Assembly: GCF_002250625.1 (NCBI RefSeq)
Contig: NZ_NMVQ01000010.1
Location: 1 to 59,350 of the forward strand
Source: Enemella dayhoffiae
GTDB lineage: Bacteria; Actinomycetota; Actinomycetes; Propionibacteriales; Propionibacteriaceae
Reading direction: 5' to 3'
Length of the DNA stretch: 59,350 nt
Below the pieces are notes generated by a model that was not told the DNA's origin, searched no databases, and saw only the letters and a program-made list of their open reading frames with translations. A program made the position numbers and the translations under genes. Below, in pieces: positions 50,332 through 59,350 of this stretch; position 1 is the stretch's first letter; every line of letters starts with the position of its first letter.

Positions 50332-51266
50332 CTACCGCCGGGCGCGCAGGAACCACGGTTGCGTGACCAGGGCCGCGAAGATCACCAGCGCCGCCCCGAT
50401 CAGCTGCGGCCACTGCACCCGCTCCCCCAGCAGCAGCACGCCCAGACCGACCGCGACCACCGGGATCACGTAGGTGACCATGGTGCCGATCGTCGGTCCG
50501 GCGGCGCGAACGACGTTGTAGTGCAGCAGGGTGGCAATCCCGGTCCCGAGGACGCCGAGCACCAGCACCGACCCCACTCCGAGCGCCCGCTGATGGCCGT
50601 TTCCGCCCAACGCCAACACCGGTGGCACTGCGCCGAAAGCGTGGGCGATGGCGTACCCGATCGCGATCTGCACCGTCGCCAGCAGGAGCTGGACCGTCGG
50701 CTGCGCGAGCCCGCCCAGGTCGCGACCGCCGATGAACCGGCGGTTCCAGACCCAGCCGATGCCATAGCAGGACGAGGCACCGAGCACCATCGCGAACCCG
50801 ATCGGATCGGGCCGGCCGAGCGCGTGCCAGGGCTGCAGGATGACGAGTACGCCGATCAGCCCGACCACCACGGCGGTCACCTTGCGGACCGTGGGCCGGT
50901 CGCTGGGCAGGAACAGCATGCTCAGCACCACGGTGAACACGGGGTCGACGCGTTGCCGATCCCGGCCAGCGCGGAGGTGACTCGCTGCTCGGCCAGCGCG
51001 AACAGCGTGTAGGGAATCGTGCACAGGAACAGCCCGGTCACCGCCAGGTGCAGCCAAGTGGACGGTTCCCGCGGCCACCGGGTACGCCCCAGCAGCGCGA
51101 GCAGCAGGAGCACCAGCGCACCGGAGACGATCCGCAACCCCGAGACCTGCAGCGGCGCGAGCACCACCAGTCCGTACTCGATCAGCAGGAAACTCGATCC
51201 CCAGATCAGGCTGAGCAGGCCGAACTGCAGCTGCCACGGTGGCCCGGCAGCGGGCGCGGTTGTCAC
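50332..51266 (-). pseudogene. EamA/DMT-family transporter, frameshifted
   Basis: The gene reads from GTG 51266 with EamA helices (WQLQFGLLSLIWGSSFLLIEYGLVVLAPLQVSGLR) to GIGNASTP near 50945. It then continues in another frame with VFTVVLSMLFLPSDRPTVRKVTAVVVGLIGVLVILQ to the second EamA repeat ending at 50332. One C added to the CCCC tract (plus-strand GGGG at 50941-50944) restores a single ten-helix protein of about 310 residues. It may be a real frameshift or a sequencing error. Confidence 0.8.
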
Positions 51267-51390
51267 AGCAGCCGAACCTAGCCCGCGCGGACGGGGGCGT
51301 CCACCGGGTGCTCCGTCGACGTCCCCGAGGTCGGTCCGGACGGACGCATCCGCTGTGGACATGCCCGTGCGCCACACCTAGGATCGGTCG

Positions 51391-52398
51391 ATGGAGCTCC
51401 TGGAGATCACCCCGGACCGCAACCAGTACGCCTACACCTTCGGCGGCGCCCCGGCGCTGCGCCGGATCCGCCCCGGGGTCGCGCTGCGGCTGTGGTCGGA
51501 CGACGCGTTCGGCGGCCGGCTGACAAGCGTCGACGACCGCTCCGCGGAGAAGGTGGACCTGCGCTTCGTGAACCCGCAGACCGGCCCGTTCCACGTCGAA
51601 GGTGCAGAGCCCGGGGACACGTTGGTGCTGCACTTCGTGGATCTGGTGCCGGCCCGGGACTGGGGCGCGTCCGCGGCGATCCCGTTCTTCGGCGGGATGA
51701 CCAGCACCGACCGGACCGTGACATTGCAGCCCCCGCTGCCCGACAGCACCTGGATCTATCAGCTGGACCGGGAGCGCGGCACCGTCGGTTTCGCTGCCCG
51801 CAACAGCGACCACCACATCGAGCTGCCGATGAACCCGATGCTGGGCACGGTGGGAGTTGCCCCCGCGGCCGGCGAGGTGCGCTCCTCCTTGGTCCCGGAC
51901 CGGTTCGGAGGCAACATGGACACCCCCGAGCTGCGCGCCGGCGCCACCATCTATCTCGGCGTCAACGTGGAGGGCGCGATGTTCTCCATCGGGGACGGAC
52001 ACTACCGCCAGGGCGAGGGCGAGGCGTGCGGCACCGCGGTGGAGGGGGCGATGACCACCACCTTGATCGTGGAACTGATCAAGGGCAACGCGCCGGGGTG
52101 GCCACGGATCGAGCACGACGACGCGATCATGACCATCGGCTCCTCCCGCCCGATGGAGGACTCCTGGCGGATCGCCAACGCCGACCTGATCGGCTGGGTG
52201 TCCGAGCTCACCGGCCTGGACCAGCTGGACTCCTACCAGCTGTGTTCGCAGATCGCGTTGGCGCCGATCGCCAACGTGGCGGACGCGAACTACAGCGTCG
52301 CGGTCAAGGTGGCCAAGGCCCATCTGCCCCGCGCCGCCCAGGCGTACCGCGGGATGCACGACCACCTCCGCGAACAGGCCCGCCAACTGCGGGGTTGA
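51391..52398 (+). CDS. Acetamidase/formamidase family protein
   Basis: The 335-residue protein has FmdA/AmdA signatures: NPQTGPFHVEGAEPGDTLVLHFVDLVPARDWG, NSDHHIELPMNPMLGTVGVAP and GNMDTPELRAGATIYLGVNVEGAMFSIGDGHYRQGEGEACGTAVE. These contain the conserved zinc-binding and active-site residues of the acetamidase/formamidase fold. It would hydrolyse formamide, acetamide or a related short amide. It is 12 codons upstream of an SDR gene in the same direction. Confidence 0.9.
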   Translation: MELLEITPDRNQYAYTFGGAPALRRIRPGVALRLWSDDAFGGRLTSVDDRSAEKVDLRFVNPQTGPFHVEGAEPGDTLVLHFVDLVPARDWGASAAIPFFGGMTSTDRTVTLQPPLPDSTWIYQLDRERGTVGFAARNSDHHIELPMNPMLGTVGVAPAAGEVRSSLVPDRFGGNMDTPELRAGATIYLGVNVEGAMFSIGDGHYRQGEGEACGTAVEGAMTTTLIVELIKGNAPGWPRIEHDDAIMTIGSSRPMEDSWRIANADLIGWVSELTGLDQLDSYQLCSQIALAPIANVADANYSVAVKVAKAHLPRAAQAYRGMHDHLREQARQLRG

Positions 52399-52435
52399 GG
52401 CCAACACCAATACCCGGGGAAGAAGGGGATACGGG

Positions 52436-53194
52436 ATGGATCTAGGACTTCAGGACTCCGCCGTGCTGGTCACCGGCGGCACCCGTGGTATCGGCCGGGC
52501 GATCGTGGCCGGGTTTCTCGCCGAGGGCGCCAGGGTGGCCTTCTGCGGGCGTACACCGGAGATGGTCGCCCGCGCCGAGGAGAGCCTGGCCCCGGCCGGG
52601 CAGGTGCACGGCAGCCCGCTCGACGTGGGCGACGCCGCCGCGCTGCAGCAGTGGGTCGGCGAGTGCGCCGAACGCTTCGGCGGGATCGACTGCGTGGTCG
52701 CCAACGTCAGCGCCCTGGCCATCCCCGACACGGAGGAGAACTGGGAGGCCAGCTGGCAGGTGGACGTGATGCACACCGTACGCCTGGTCCGCGCCGCCAT
52801 GCCGTGGCTGGAACGCAGCGACAACCCCTCGATCATCGGCATCTCCAGCGTCTCCGGACGGGAGTCCGATTTCGCCAGCGGACCCTACGGAACGGCCAAG
52901 ACCGCCCTTGTCGGCTACCTGCACGGGTTGGCGTTCTCGCTCGCGGACAAGGGAATCCGGGCGAACACCGTGTCCCCGGGCAACACCTACTTCCCCGACG
53001 GGGTGTGGTCCAGCATCGAGCAGGGTGATCCGGGCCTGTTCGACACCGCGATGTCGCTCAACCCCACCGGACGGATGGGTACGCCCGAGGAGATTGCCGC
53101 ACCGGTGGTGTTTCTGGCCAGCAGGATGGCGAGCCGGATTTCCGGCACCAACCTGCTGGCCGACGGCGCGCTGACCCGCGGCATCCAGCTCTAA
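52436..53194 (+). CDS. Short-chain dehydrogenase/reductase
   Basis: The 252-residue SDR has [15 protein letters not shown] (cofactor loop) and the active site [22 protein letters not shown] (Ser-Tyr-Lys). The NNAG motif is changed to ANVSALAI, which is an unusual feature. The C-terminus matches classical SDRs ([41 protein letters not shown]). The substrate is unknown. Its stop overlaps the convergent der stop by 3 bases. Confidence 0.88.
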   Translation: MDLGLQDSAVLVTGGTRGIGRAIVAGFLAEGARVAFCGRTPEMVARAEESLAPAGQVHGSPLDVGDAAALQQWVGECAERFGGIDCVVANVSALAIPDTEENWEASWQVDVMHTVRLVRAAMPWLERSDNPSIIGISSVSGRESDFASGPYGTAKTALVGYLHGLAFSLADKGIRANTVSPGNTYFPDGVWSSIEQGDPGLFDTAMSLNPTGRMGTPEEIAAPVVFLASRMASRISGTNLLADGALTRGIQL

Positions 53195-54549
53195 CGGTTC
53201 TTGCGCTTCTCCCTGGCACGGACCTCGACGTGCACCGGCGTACCGGTGAAGTCAAACTCCTCGCGCAGCCGCCTGGTCACGAATCGGACGTAGCCCGCCT
53301 CGAGCTGGCCGGAGGTGAACAGCACGAACGTGGGCGGGCAGTTCTGGGCCTGGGTGCCGAACAGGATCCGCGGCTGCTTGCCGCCGCGGACGGGGTGCGG
53401 ATGGGCGGCGACGATCCTGCCCAGGAACGCGTTCAGCTTGCCGGTGGAGACCCGGGTCTCCCAGCTGGCCAGTGCCTGATCGATGGCGACGCCGAGGCGC
53501 TGCACGTTGCGCCCGGTCTGGGCGGAGATGTTCACCCGGTCGGCCCAGGCGAACGAGTGCACGTCGCGCTCGATCTCCCGCTCCAGGTAGTAGCGGCGCT
53601 CCTCGTCGGTGAGATCCCACTTGTTGTACGCGATCACCATCGCGCGGCCCGCTTCGGCAACGCTGGAAAGGATTCTGAGGTCCTGCTCACTCACCGGTTC
53701 TGATGAGTCGATCACCACCACGCAGCACTCGGCGCGCTCGATCGCCCCCTGGGTGCGCAGCGAGGCGTAGTATTCGTGACCGGAGGCTTCCTTGACCCGC
53801 TTGCGAATGCCGGCGGTGTCGATGAACCGGTACACCTCGCCGTCGAGTTCGATCAACTCGTCCACCGGATCCACGGTGGTGCCGGCCACGTTGTCCACCA
53901 CCACGCGCTGCTGGCCGGCAAGCTTGTTCAGCAGGGAACTCTTGCCCACATTGGGTTTCCCGACCAGGGCGATCCGACGCGGCCCGCCCACCGGCTCGAA
54001 GTCCTCGGCCGGGGCGTCCGGCAGCGCGTCGAGGAGGGCGTCCAGCAGGTCACCGGTACCGCGACCGTGCATCGCCGACACCGGCCACGGCTCCCCCAGC
54101 CCGAGGTTCCACATGGACGCGGCCTCGGCCTCGGTGCGCTGGTCGTCCACCTTGTTCACCGCCAGCACGACCGGCTTGCGGGAGCGGCGCAGCACCTGCA
54201 CCACGGCCTCGTCCTCATCCTGGGTGCCAACGGTCGCGTCCACCACGAACAGCACCGTGTCGGCAGCGGCGATCGCCAACTCGGCCTGCTCGGCGATCTG
54301 GGCGGCCATCCCCCGGGCGTCGGAGGCCCAGCCGCCGGTGTCCACCACGATGAACTCGCGGCCGTTCCAGACGGCGTCATAGGACACCCGGTCGCGGGTC
54401 ACCCCGGGGGTGTCCTGCACGACCGCCTCGCGGCGGCCGATGATCCGGTTGACCAAGGTCGACTTGCCCACGTTGGGTCGTCCGACGACGGCGACGACCG
54501 GCTTGATCACGCGCTCTTCGGCCTGGGCCGATTCCGATGCGGTCGACAT
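53191..54549 (-). CDS. der: Ribosome-associated GTPase Der (EngA)
   Basis: The 452-residue protein has two consecutive GTPase domains: [38 protein letters not shown] and NKVD in the first, and [36 protein letters not shown] and NKWD in the second. A KH-like C-terminal domain follows, ending [11 protein letters not shown]. Der is essential for 50S ribosomal subunit assembly. It is downstream of plsC and cmk in the usual actinobacterial order, with the REP-like hairpin between them. Confidence 0.96.
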   Translation of the reverse strand: MSTASESAQAEERVIKPVVAVVGRPNVGKSTLVNRIIGRREAVVQDTPGVTRDRVSYDAVWNGREFIVVDTGGWASDARGMAAQIAEQAELAIAAADTVLFVVDATVGTQDEDEAVVQVLRRSRKPVVLAVNKVDDQRTEAEAASMWNLGLGEPWPVSAMHGRGTGDLLDALLDALPDAPAEDFEPVGGPRRIALVGKPNVGKSSLLNKLAGQQRVVVDNVAGTTVDPVDELIELDGEVYRFIDTAGIRKRVKEASGHEYYASLRTQGAIERAECCVVVIDSSEPVSEQDLRILSSVAEAGRAMVIAYNKWDLTDEERRYYLEREIERDVHSFAWADRVNISAQTGRNVQRLGVAIDQALASWETRVSTGKLNAFLGRIVAAHPHPVRGGKQPRILFGTQAQNCPPTFVLFTSGQLEAGYVRFVTRRLREEFDFTGTPVHVEVRAREKRKNR

Positions 54550-54781
54550 GGGACCTCTCTGGGTTCGGGAAACCGTCCCAGACTACCGGGTTCGCCGGGG
54601 CGCGGGCCAATGAGACGGTCCTGCGCGGTTCCCTCCGGATCGACCCGGCGATTCCGGTGGCCGGTCGCAGATCCGCATTCCTCGGGTGGCCGGAACGCAC
54701 GCGTGGTCGATCCGGAGGGCGACGGGTTCCCCTCGACAGTTGTCCATTGCCTTGCATGGACAACTACTCGGGGAACGTAGG
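54550..54781. other. Intergenic stretch with REP-like hairpin, no gene
   Basis: About 230 bases between der and plsC. I see no coding sequence. It holds the hairpin repeat copy 2 and a repeated GGATCGACC/TCGATCCGGAGGG-like sequence. Confidence 0.45.
54739..54780. repeat. REP-like hairpin element, copy 2
   Basis: GTTGTCCAT (54739-54747) pairs with ATGGACAAC (54756-54764), preceded by CCCCTCGACA and followed by TACTCGGGGAACGTAG. The flanks match copy 1 at 18294 while the stem differs, keeping pairing. Confidence 0.65.
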
Positions 54782-55519
54782 TCAGCCGGGGGCGCCGGGC
54801 AGCGGCATCCCGGTCTGGCGCTCGGCCCGGCGGACTTGCTCGGCGAGTTCCAGGCGTACCGCCTCGGTCGCCTCGGCCAGCGGCACCTTACGCCGCGGCC
54901 ACAGCACCCGTCCCAACTCCACCGGCTGGCCATAGCTGATGTGGATGGTGCCGCCTCGACGCGGAAGCTCCTTCACGCTCTGGCCGGGCTCGCGGGTGCC
55001 GAGCAACGCCACCGGCACGATCGGCGCCCCGGTGACCATCGCCAGATAGGCGACGCCGCCGCGGATCCTCGCCATGTCGCCGGTGTCGCGGCCGCCCTCG
55101 GGAAAGATGGTCAGCGCGTGCCCGGCCTCGAGCACGCCGACTGCACGCCGCAGCGCCCCGTGATCGGGGTTGTACTGGTCGATCGGGATCTGCCCGGCCG
55201 CCTCCAGCAGCCGGCCGAGGTTGCCGACGAACAGCTCGTTCTTCGCCAGCGCGAACGTGGGACGCGGGCTCAGCGCCACCAGCAGCGGCCCGTCGACCAC
55301 GGCCAGGTGGTTGGCGGCCAGGATCACCGGGCCGGTGCGGGGCACCAGGTGCTCGTTGTGGCGGCGTACCCTCCACGCCTGGCGGAACACCGCCGAGCCG
55401 AGGGGGCGGATCGAGCGCAACACGGCGGTCCGCGGCCTGGGGAGGTCGGTGAGCATCGGCAGGAGGGGGGTGTCCGGGACCTCGTCGGTCGGGATGCGGA
55501 TGTCCAGTCGATCGCTCAC
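54782..55519 (-). CDS. plsC: 1-acyl-sn-glycerol-3-phosphate acyltransferase PlsC
   Basis: The 245-residue protein has the NHx4D motif (ILAANHLAVVDGPLL), the FPEGGRDTG motif III and the motif IV APIVPVALLG. It acylates lysophosphatidic acid in phospholipid synthesis. It sits between cmk and der, in an order widely seen in actinobacteria. A 10-base gap separates it from cmk. Confidence 0.9.
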   Translation of the reverse strand: MSDRLDIRIPTDEVPDTPLLPMLTDLPRPRTAVLRSIRPLGSAVFRQAWRVRRHNEHLVPRTGPVILAANHLAVVDGPLLVALSPRPTFALAKNELFVGNLGRLLEAAGQIPIDQYNPDHGALRRAVGVLEAGHALTIFPEGGRDTGDMARIRGGVAYLAMVTGAPIVPVALLGTREPGQSVKELPRRGGTIHISYGQPVELGRVLWPRRKVPLAEATEAVRLELAEQVRRAERQTGMPLPGAPG

Positions 55520-55529
55520 GGGATTCCTC

Positions 55530-56216
55530 TCAGGGTGTTGGTTTCTCGGCGAGGCTGCAGATCTGGTCGATCACCTCGGCGAGGCCGAGGTGGGTGGAGT
55601 CGATCACGGTGACGCCCTCGGCGGCCTCGGTGAACGCGGCCACGGTGGAGTCGTCGCGGTCGCGGCGGATCACCTGGTCGGTCACCTCCGCGGTGCTCGC
55701 GGCGCCGGCCAGCTCGGCCTCGCGGCGGGCGATCCGGGCCTGCGGGTCGGCGACCAGCAGCACGCGGACCTGGGCGTCGGGGGCGACGACGGTGGTGATG
55801 TCGCGCCCCTCGACCACGATTCCCCGCTCGGCGTCGGCGATCAGCTCGCGCTGCTGGTCGATCAGCGCGTCACGGACCGGCTGCACGGTGGCCACGGCCG
55901 ACACCGCCTGGGAGATCCGGGGCTCGCGGATGGCGGTGGTCACGTCGGTGCCGTCGATCCGGATCCAGAAGTCGCCGGGATCGGTGCCGATCTCGATGTC
56001 GGCGGCACAGACCGCCTCGGCGATCTCCTGGGGGCCGGAGAGGTTCTGGTCGGCGACCAGCCAGGCCCCCGCCCGGTACATCGCGCCGGTGTCCAGGTAG
56101 GCCAGTCCGAGCCGTTCGGCGACACCACGAGCGGTGCTCGACTTGCCCGAACCGCTCGGGCCGTCGATGGCCACCACCAGCGGCCGTTCGGTCTGCACGT
56201 CAGTCACGGTAACCAT
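55530..56216 (-). CDS. cmk: Cytidylate kinase
   Basis: The 228-residue protein has the P-loop AIDGPSGSGKSSTARG, the CMP-binding YLDTGAMYRA motif and the ERGIVVEGRDITTVVAPDAQVRVLLVADPQARIARRE segment including the NMP-binding and LID arginines. It phosphorylates CMP and dCMP. It heads the operon cmk-plsC-der. Confidence 0.94.
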   Translation of the reverse strand: MVTVTDVQTERPLVVAIDGPSGSGKSSTARGVAERLGLAYLDTGAMYRAGAWLVADQNLSGPQEIAEAVCAADIEIGTDPGDFWIRIDGTDVTTAIREPRISQAVSAVATVQPVRDALIDQQRELIADAERGIVVEGRDITTVVAPDAQVRVLLVADPQARIARREAELAGAASTAEVTDQVIRRDRDDSTVAAFTEAAEGVTVIDSTHLGLAEVIDQICSLAEKPTP

Positions 56217-56365
56217 CCCTTCCGCCCCACCCGCGCCACGCGGCGCGCCGCGAGGAAACTTGTCACGGAGCGTTCATCGGCGGTCACCTCGCGTTCGAAG
56301 TGGGTACGCCGACCCGTCAGTCTGGCACGGCGCAGGCGCGGGGCCGGGGAAATGAGCGTGGGCGC
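56217..56365. other. Intergenic gap, no gene seen
   Basis: About 150 bases between cmk start and the ABC permease stop. I see no clear terminator or promoter. Confidence 0.4.
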
Positions 56366-57169
56366 TCAGCTGGTCACGTCACGCCCGCCGAACCGGGCCC
56401 AGGCGGCGGTGCCGAAGATGACCAGCCAGGCGAGGTCGACGAGCAGTCCGCGTCCGAGGTTGTCCCAGAACACCGGTTCGCGGAGCAGATCGGCGTACGC
56501 CGGCCAGCCGTGCACCAGCAGCCACGGGTGCAGCCATTCGAGCTGCGGCACGCTGTCCAGGATCCAGGAGATCATCGCGACGCCGGCGGTGGCGAGGGTG
56601 ACCGCCACCGGTTGCTCGGTGAGGGTTGAGATGAACAGCCCGACCGCCGCCAGGGCGGCCAACCCGACCGCCAGATAGCCGACGATCCCGAGCAGCCGCA
56701 GCAGCGCCGCCGGCAACGACAGCTGAGCTCCCGACAGCACGGTCACCGGGCCGAGGCCGAACAGCAGCCCACCGATGAGCACCCCCGCGACCGCGACCGT
56801 GAGCGGGGCGACCACCGCGCCGACGACCAGGGCGGCATATTTGGTGAGCAGCAACCTGGTCCGGTGCACCGGCACGGTCAGCAGATAGCGCAGGGTGCCC
56901 TGGCTGGCCTCGCCAGCGATCGCGTCGCCGCTCAGGGTGGCGATGGCCAGCGGCAGGAACAGCGTCATCTCCAGCGACAGCGCGGTGACCGCGACGAAGA
57001 AGCCGTTGTTGGTGATCTCCGACAGGAAGTCAGGCCCGCCCGATCCCCGCGGCCGATTCACCCGCAGGACGATCGCCAGGATGATCGGGATCGATGCCAG
57101 CACCACCAACCCGACCTGGTTGCGTCGCCGGCCGATGATCAGCTTCAGCTCGGAGCCGAAGAACCTCAT
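56366..57169 (-). CDS. ABC transporter permease (ABC-2 type)
   Basis: The 267-residue protein has six hydrophobic segments and the ABC-2 exporter features SGDAIAGEASQGTLRYLLTVPVHRTRLLLTKYAALVVGAVVAPLTV. The start MRFFGSELKLIIGRRRNQVGLVVLAS is a normal cytoplasmic N-terminus. ATG 57169 is used; an in-frame ATG at 57187 would overlap the ATPase gene. It is the partner of the downstream-named ATPase. The exported substrate is unknown. Confidence 0.85.
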   Translation of the reverse strand: MRFFGSELKLIIGRRRNQVGLVVLASIPIILAIVLRVNRPRGSGGPDFLSEITNNGFFVAVTALSLEMTLFLPLAIATLSGDAIAGEASQGTLRYLLTVPVHRTRLLLTKYAALVVGAVVAPLTVAVAGVLIGGLLFGLGPVTVLSGAQLSLPAALLRLLGIVGYLAVGLAALAAVGLFISTLTEQPVAVTLATAGVAMISWILDSVPQLEWLHPWLLVHGWPAYADLLREPVFWDNLGRGLLVDLAWLVIFGTAAWARFGGRDVTS

Positions 57170-57173
57170 CGCC

Positions 57174-58121
57174 CTAGCCGCTGACATCGAACCCCTCCCC
57201 GGTCTGGGCGATGAACAGGTCCTCCAGGCTGGGCCGGTCGACGGTGAACTCCCGGACCCCGACCCCGGCCTCGACCAGCGCCGCGACCACGGCCTCCGGA
57301 GCCGTCGCGTCCGGCAGCTCACCCTCCACCTTCAGCCCGTCCGTGCGTACGCCGCCCAACCCCAGCGCGTTGAGGGTGCCGGCCGCGGCGTCACTGTCCG
57401 CGGTCACCACCCGCGCCCGTGGCCGAGCCCCCGCCCGCACCTCGGCGAGCGTGCCCTGGGCGACCAGCTGCCCGGCGCGCATCATCCCGACGTGGCTGCA
57501 CACCTGCTCGACCTCCGACAGCAGGTGGCTGGACACCAGCACGGTGGTGCCCTCGGCGTTCACCTCGGCCAGCAGCGTGCGCACCTCCCGGGTGCCCTGC
57601 GGGTCGAGCCCGTTGGTCGGTTCGTCGAGCACCATCAGCTTGCGTGGCCGCAGCAGCGCGCCGGCGAGCCCCAGTCGCTGCCGCATGCCCAACGAGTACG
57701 CCCGATAGCGCTTCTGCGCGGCCGGTCCCAGCCCGACCCGCTCCAGCGCGGCGTCCACGCGACGGCTGGTGGTGGCGGGGTCGGCCTGCAGGTCGGCGGA
57801 GTCCAGCCGGATCAGATTGGCCCGCCCGGACAGGTGCGGGTGGAAGGCCGGCCCCTCGACCAGCGTGCCAACCCGATCGAGCACCCCGCTGCGACCGGGC
57901 AGCACCCGCTCGCCCAGCACGCGCGCTTCGCCACCGCTGGGGCGTACCAGACCGAGCAGCATGCGGATCGTGGTCGTCTTGCCCGACCCGTTCGGCCCGA
58001 GAAACCCATAGACCGCGCCCTCGGGAACGGTGAGGTCGATCGAATCGACGGCGGTCTGCTTCCCGAAGACCTTGCTCAGCCTCGAGGTGCTGACCGCACA
58101 CGCGGGAGCGGCGTCGTTCAC
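57174..58121 (-). CDS. ABC transporter ATP-binding protein
   Basis: The 315-residue ATPase has Walker A FLGPNGSGKTTT, the Q-loop region, signature YSLGMRQRLGLAGALL, Walker B KLMVLDEPTNGLDPQ and switch VLVSSHLL. A C-terminal extension resembles regulatory domains of ABC-2 exporters. GTG 58121 overlaps the upstream gene's stop (GTGA), linking it with the lipoprotein-type gene. It drives the permease next to it. Confidence 0.92.
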   Translation of the reverse strand: MNDAAPACAVSTSRLSKVFGKQTAVDSIDLTVPEGAVYGFLGPNGSGKTTTIRMLLGLVRPSGGEARVLGERVLPGRSGVLDRVGTLVEGPAFHPHLSGRANLIRLDSADLQADPATTSRRVDAALERVGLGPAAQKRYRAYSLGMRQRLGLAGALLRPRKLMVLDEPTNGLDPQGTREVRTLLAEVNAEGTTVLVSSHLLSEVEQVCSHVGMMRAGQLVAQGTLAEVRAGARPRARVVTADSDAAAGTLNALGLGGVRTDGLKVEGELPDATAPEAVVAALVEAGVGVREFTVDRPSLEDLFIAQTGEGFDVSG

Positions 58122-59209
58122 CCGGCGAGAGCGGCGACAACCCGATCGGTCGGGACCGATCCGGCGGCGACCCGGCCGTCCTCGGTGACGACGACCGTTA
58201 CCAGAGCGGTGTTCAGCACCTTCCCGCTGCCCCAGCTGCCGCTGACTGTCGTCAGGGACTGCACCAGCTGCTGCCAGTCGGCCGCCTTGCCGCTGTACTG
58301 GGCTCGGCGCTGGACCGACGGGTCGGTGTTGGCGGGAAGTTTCGGCATCGCGGTCACGGTGACCCGCTCCCAGCCTTCGCCGACGCTCTTCGGCTGCGGC
58401 CTGGCGGGGCGCTCCCCCTTGGGCTCGTCCTTCTTGTCCGCGGCCGACTTCTCGACCACCTCGGCACCCGCGGGCGGGCTGAAGCGGAACGTGCTCGCGG
58501 CCGGATCGGCAAAGTCGATCTGGGTGAAGCCGACGCGGATCGCCGGGGCGGCCTTGCCGCTCGGCCACACCTCGACGCGCAGCGGGTTGTGCGTCTGCGA
58601 GTCGACGGCGATGGTCACCTTGCCGACCAGGGTCTGCTGCGACTTCGGGTCCAGAACGAGTTCGTACGCCGAGCGCCCGGCCACCCGGGAGGTGCGCCCG
58701 ACGCTCACCTCGGTGCTCGGGTCGAGCTGCGCGAGCACCCGCTGGGCGGCCTCGTCGGGGGTCTTCGGCGCCTCCGCGGGGGTCTCGCGCTGGGGTCGCG
58801 GCTGATGGGTGGCGTGCACCGCCTTCTTGTCCTTGCTGGACCACTGCCACACCTCGGCCTCGTTGCGCACGGTGGTGGTCTCCGCGCCGGAGGCGATCAG
58901 CGATACCTTGGACCGCTCCTTGCCGTCCTGCCACACCCGCAGCGTGTTGGTGCCGTTGAGCAGCGCGGCGTACCCGTCGTTGGCGCCCACCGGGAGGGCC
59001 GGCAGCCCGAGGTCGGTCCGGGTCTCGACGGTGCCGGAGAAGCTGGTGTCGGTCGGGTTCTGCAGGTCGACCAGCAGCTGCTGGGCGGTGCGCTCGGGCA
59101 GCGCCGGGTCGGCGAACGCCTGCGGTGCCGCGACGGCCGCGAAGACGGTCGCTGCCGCAGCCACGGGTACGCCCCAGCGAACGATCGGGTAACGGTCCAC
59201 GAGTGCCAT
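58118..59209 (-). CDS. Secreted LolA/MucB-like protein of unknown function, linked to ABC exporter
   Basis: The 363-residue protein has a signal peptide (YPIVRWGVPVAAAATVFAAVAAPQAFADP) and a beta-rich domain like LolA or DUF2092/MucB-type proteins: SFSGTVETRTDLGLP, WQWSSKDKKAVHA, VSVGRTSRVAGRSAYELVLDPKSQQTLVGKVTIAVDSQTHNPLRVEVW. It would bind a hydrophobic ligand or protein outside the membrane. It overlaps the ATPase gene start and so forms a three-gene operon with the exporter. Confidence 0.75.
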   Translation of the reverse strand: MALVDRYPIVRWGVPVAAAATVFAAVAAPQAFADPALPERTAQQLLVDLQNPTDTSFSGTVETRTDLGLPALPVGANDGYAALLNGTNTLRVWQDGKERSKVSLIASGAETTTVRNEAEVWQWSSKDKKAVHATHQPRPQRETPAEAPKTPDEAAQRVLAQLDPSTEVSVGRTSRVAGRSAYELVLDPKSQQTLVGKVTIAVDSQTHNPLRVEVWPSGKAAPAIRVGFTQIDFADPAASTFRFSPPAGAEVVEKSAADKKDEPKGERPARPQPKSVGEGWERVTVTAMPKLPANTDPSVQRRAQYSGKAADWQQLVQSLTTVSGSWGSGKVLNTALVTVVVTEDGRVAAGSVPTDRVVAALAG

Positions 59210-59234
59210 GGAGACATTCTAGGTGTACCCGGCC

Positions 59235-59350
59235 ATCAGGTTGGTAGCCGGCTGATCGGTGGTTTGCCTCCGAGTGCGCTGTGGCATCGTTCAGTGTTGT
59301 AGTGCTCGAGCCAAGGGGCAAGTGCGGCGGCACGTTCGGTGTTGCTGGTG
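59235..59350 (-). pseudogene. C-terminal end of an IS481-type transposase (partial, cut by window end)
   Basis: The minus strand reads LAPWLEHYNTERCHSALGGKPPISRLPT and stops at TGA 59237-59235. This matches the C-terminus of IS481-family transposases (HYN...RPH.ALGG.PPISRL). Only about 38 codons are in the window, so it is not known whether the gene is intact upstream. It lies about 25 bases from the start of the LolA-like gene. Confidence 0.8.

Overview
The window is high-GC actinobacterial chromosome. Actinobacterial markers include RbpA (RNA polymerase-binding protein), a MarP-type CvpA/serine protease, FxsA next to a polyprenol-phosphomannose synthase and Lnt, and the cmk-plsC-der order. 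A polyhydroxyalkanoate (PHA) granule cluster suggests a PHA-storing genus, possibly in the Propionibacteriaceae; that family call is inference only.

Layout. 1-4.6 kb: tail of a type I restriction-modification operon (hsdM end, half-length hsdS, complete hsdR) followed by a frameshifted OGG-fold-like gene. 4.6-5.5 kb: gene-poor debris. 5.5-10.8 kb: marP, a small membrane protein, a metallophosphoesterase, DNA/nucleotide repair (MutT, HhH-GPD), isochorismatase-like hydrolase and a flavin reductase. 10.8-16.5 kb: copA, a CopD/CtaG-like copper/cytochrome oxidase assembly protein and lpdA, all leftward. 16.6-18.2 kb: an XRE-HTH/MurA fusion. 18.4-26.2 kb: GNAT, pdxY, glycerophosphodiesterase, rbpA, fxsA, ppm1, lnt, amidohydrolase and an Lrp/AsnC regulator. 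26.3-28.4 kb: 5'-3' exonuclease, a tiny ORF with terminator, and HNH protein. 28.4-31.5 kb: metY-metX-metW overlapping operon. 31.6-35.8 kb: thpR, DNA ligase C, a pyrimidine-dimer glycosylase-like protein, Excalibur lipoprotein, PfpI/DJ-1, GtrA and a small acidic protein. 35.8-37.1 kb: an IS3-family element with near-perfect ends and a frameshifted orfB.

37.28-44.79 kb is a genomic island inserted into a tRNA-Pro(GGG) gene. The host tRNA is split: its 5' half lies at the right end and its 3' half at the left end, sharing a 16-bp core. A second complete tRNA-Pro(GGG) lies just inside the right end and probably replaces the lost function. The cargo is a leftward Dcm-Vsr-HNH operon and a divergent two-gene operon (Bergerat/GHKL ATPase plus a Rossmann-like protein), then a broken membrane-protein gene and an intact IS256 transposase. 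No integrase is visible. This is the best candidate in the window for an under-described defence system.

44.9-50.3 kb is the PHA cluster: a phasin with a Lys/Ala/Pro-rich tail, a small coiled-coil protein, a class III-like PhaC, PhaB, a second phasin, a second PHA-synthase-like hydrolase and an XRE regulator. Both phasin genes share a GCTAAC direct-repeat motif upstream. 50.3-59.2 kb: a frameshifted EamA transporter, acetamidase, SDR, der, plsC, cmk and an ABC exporter with a LolA/MucB-like lipoprotein-type partner. The window ends in the C-terminus of an IS481-type transposase.

Several genes carry single-base frameshifts, some at homopolymers, so part of the apparent gene decay could be sequencing error.
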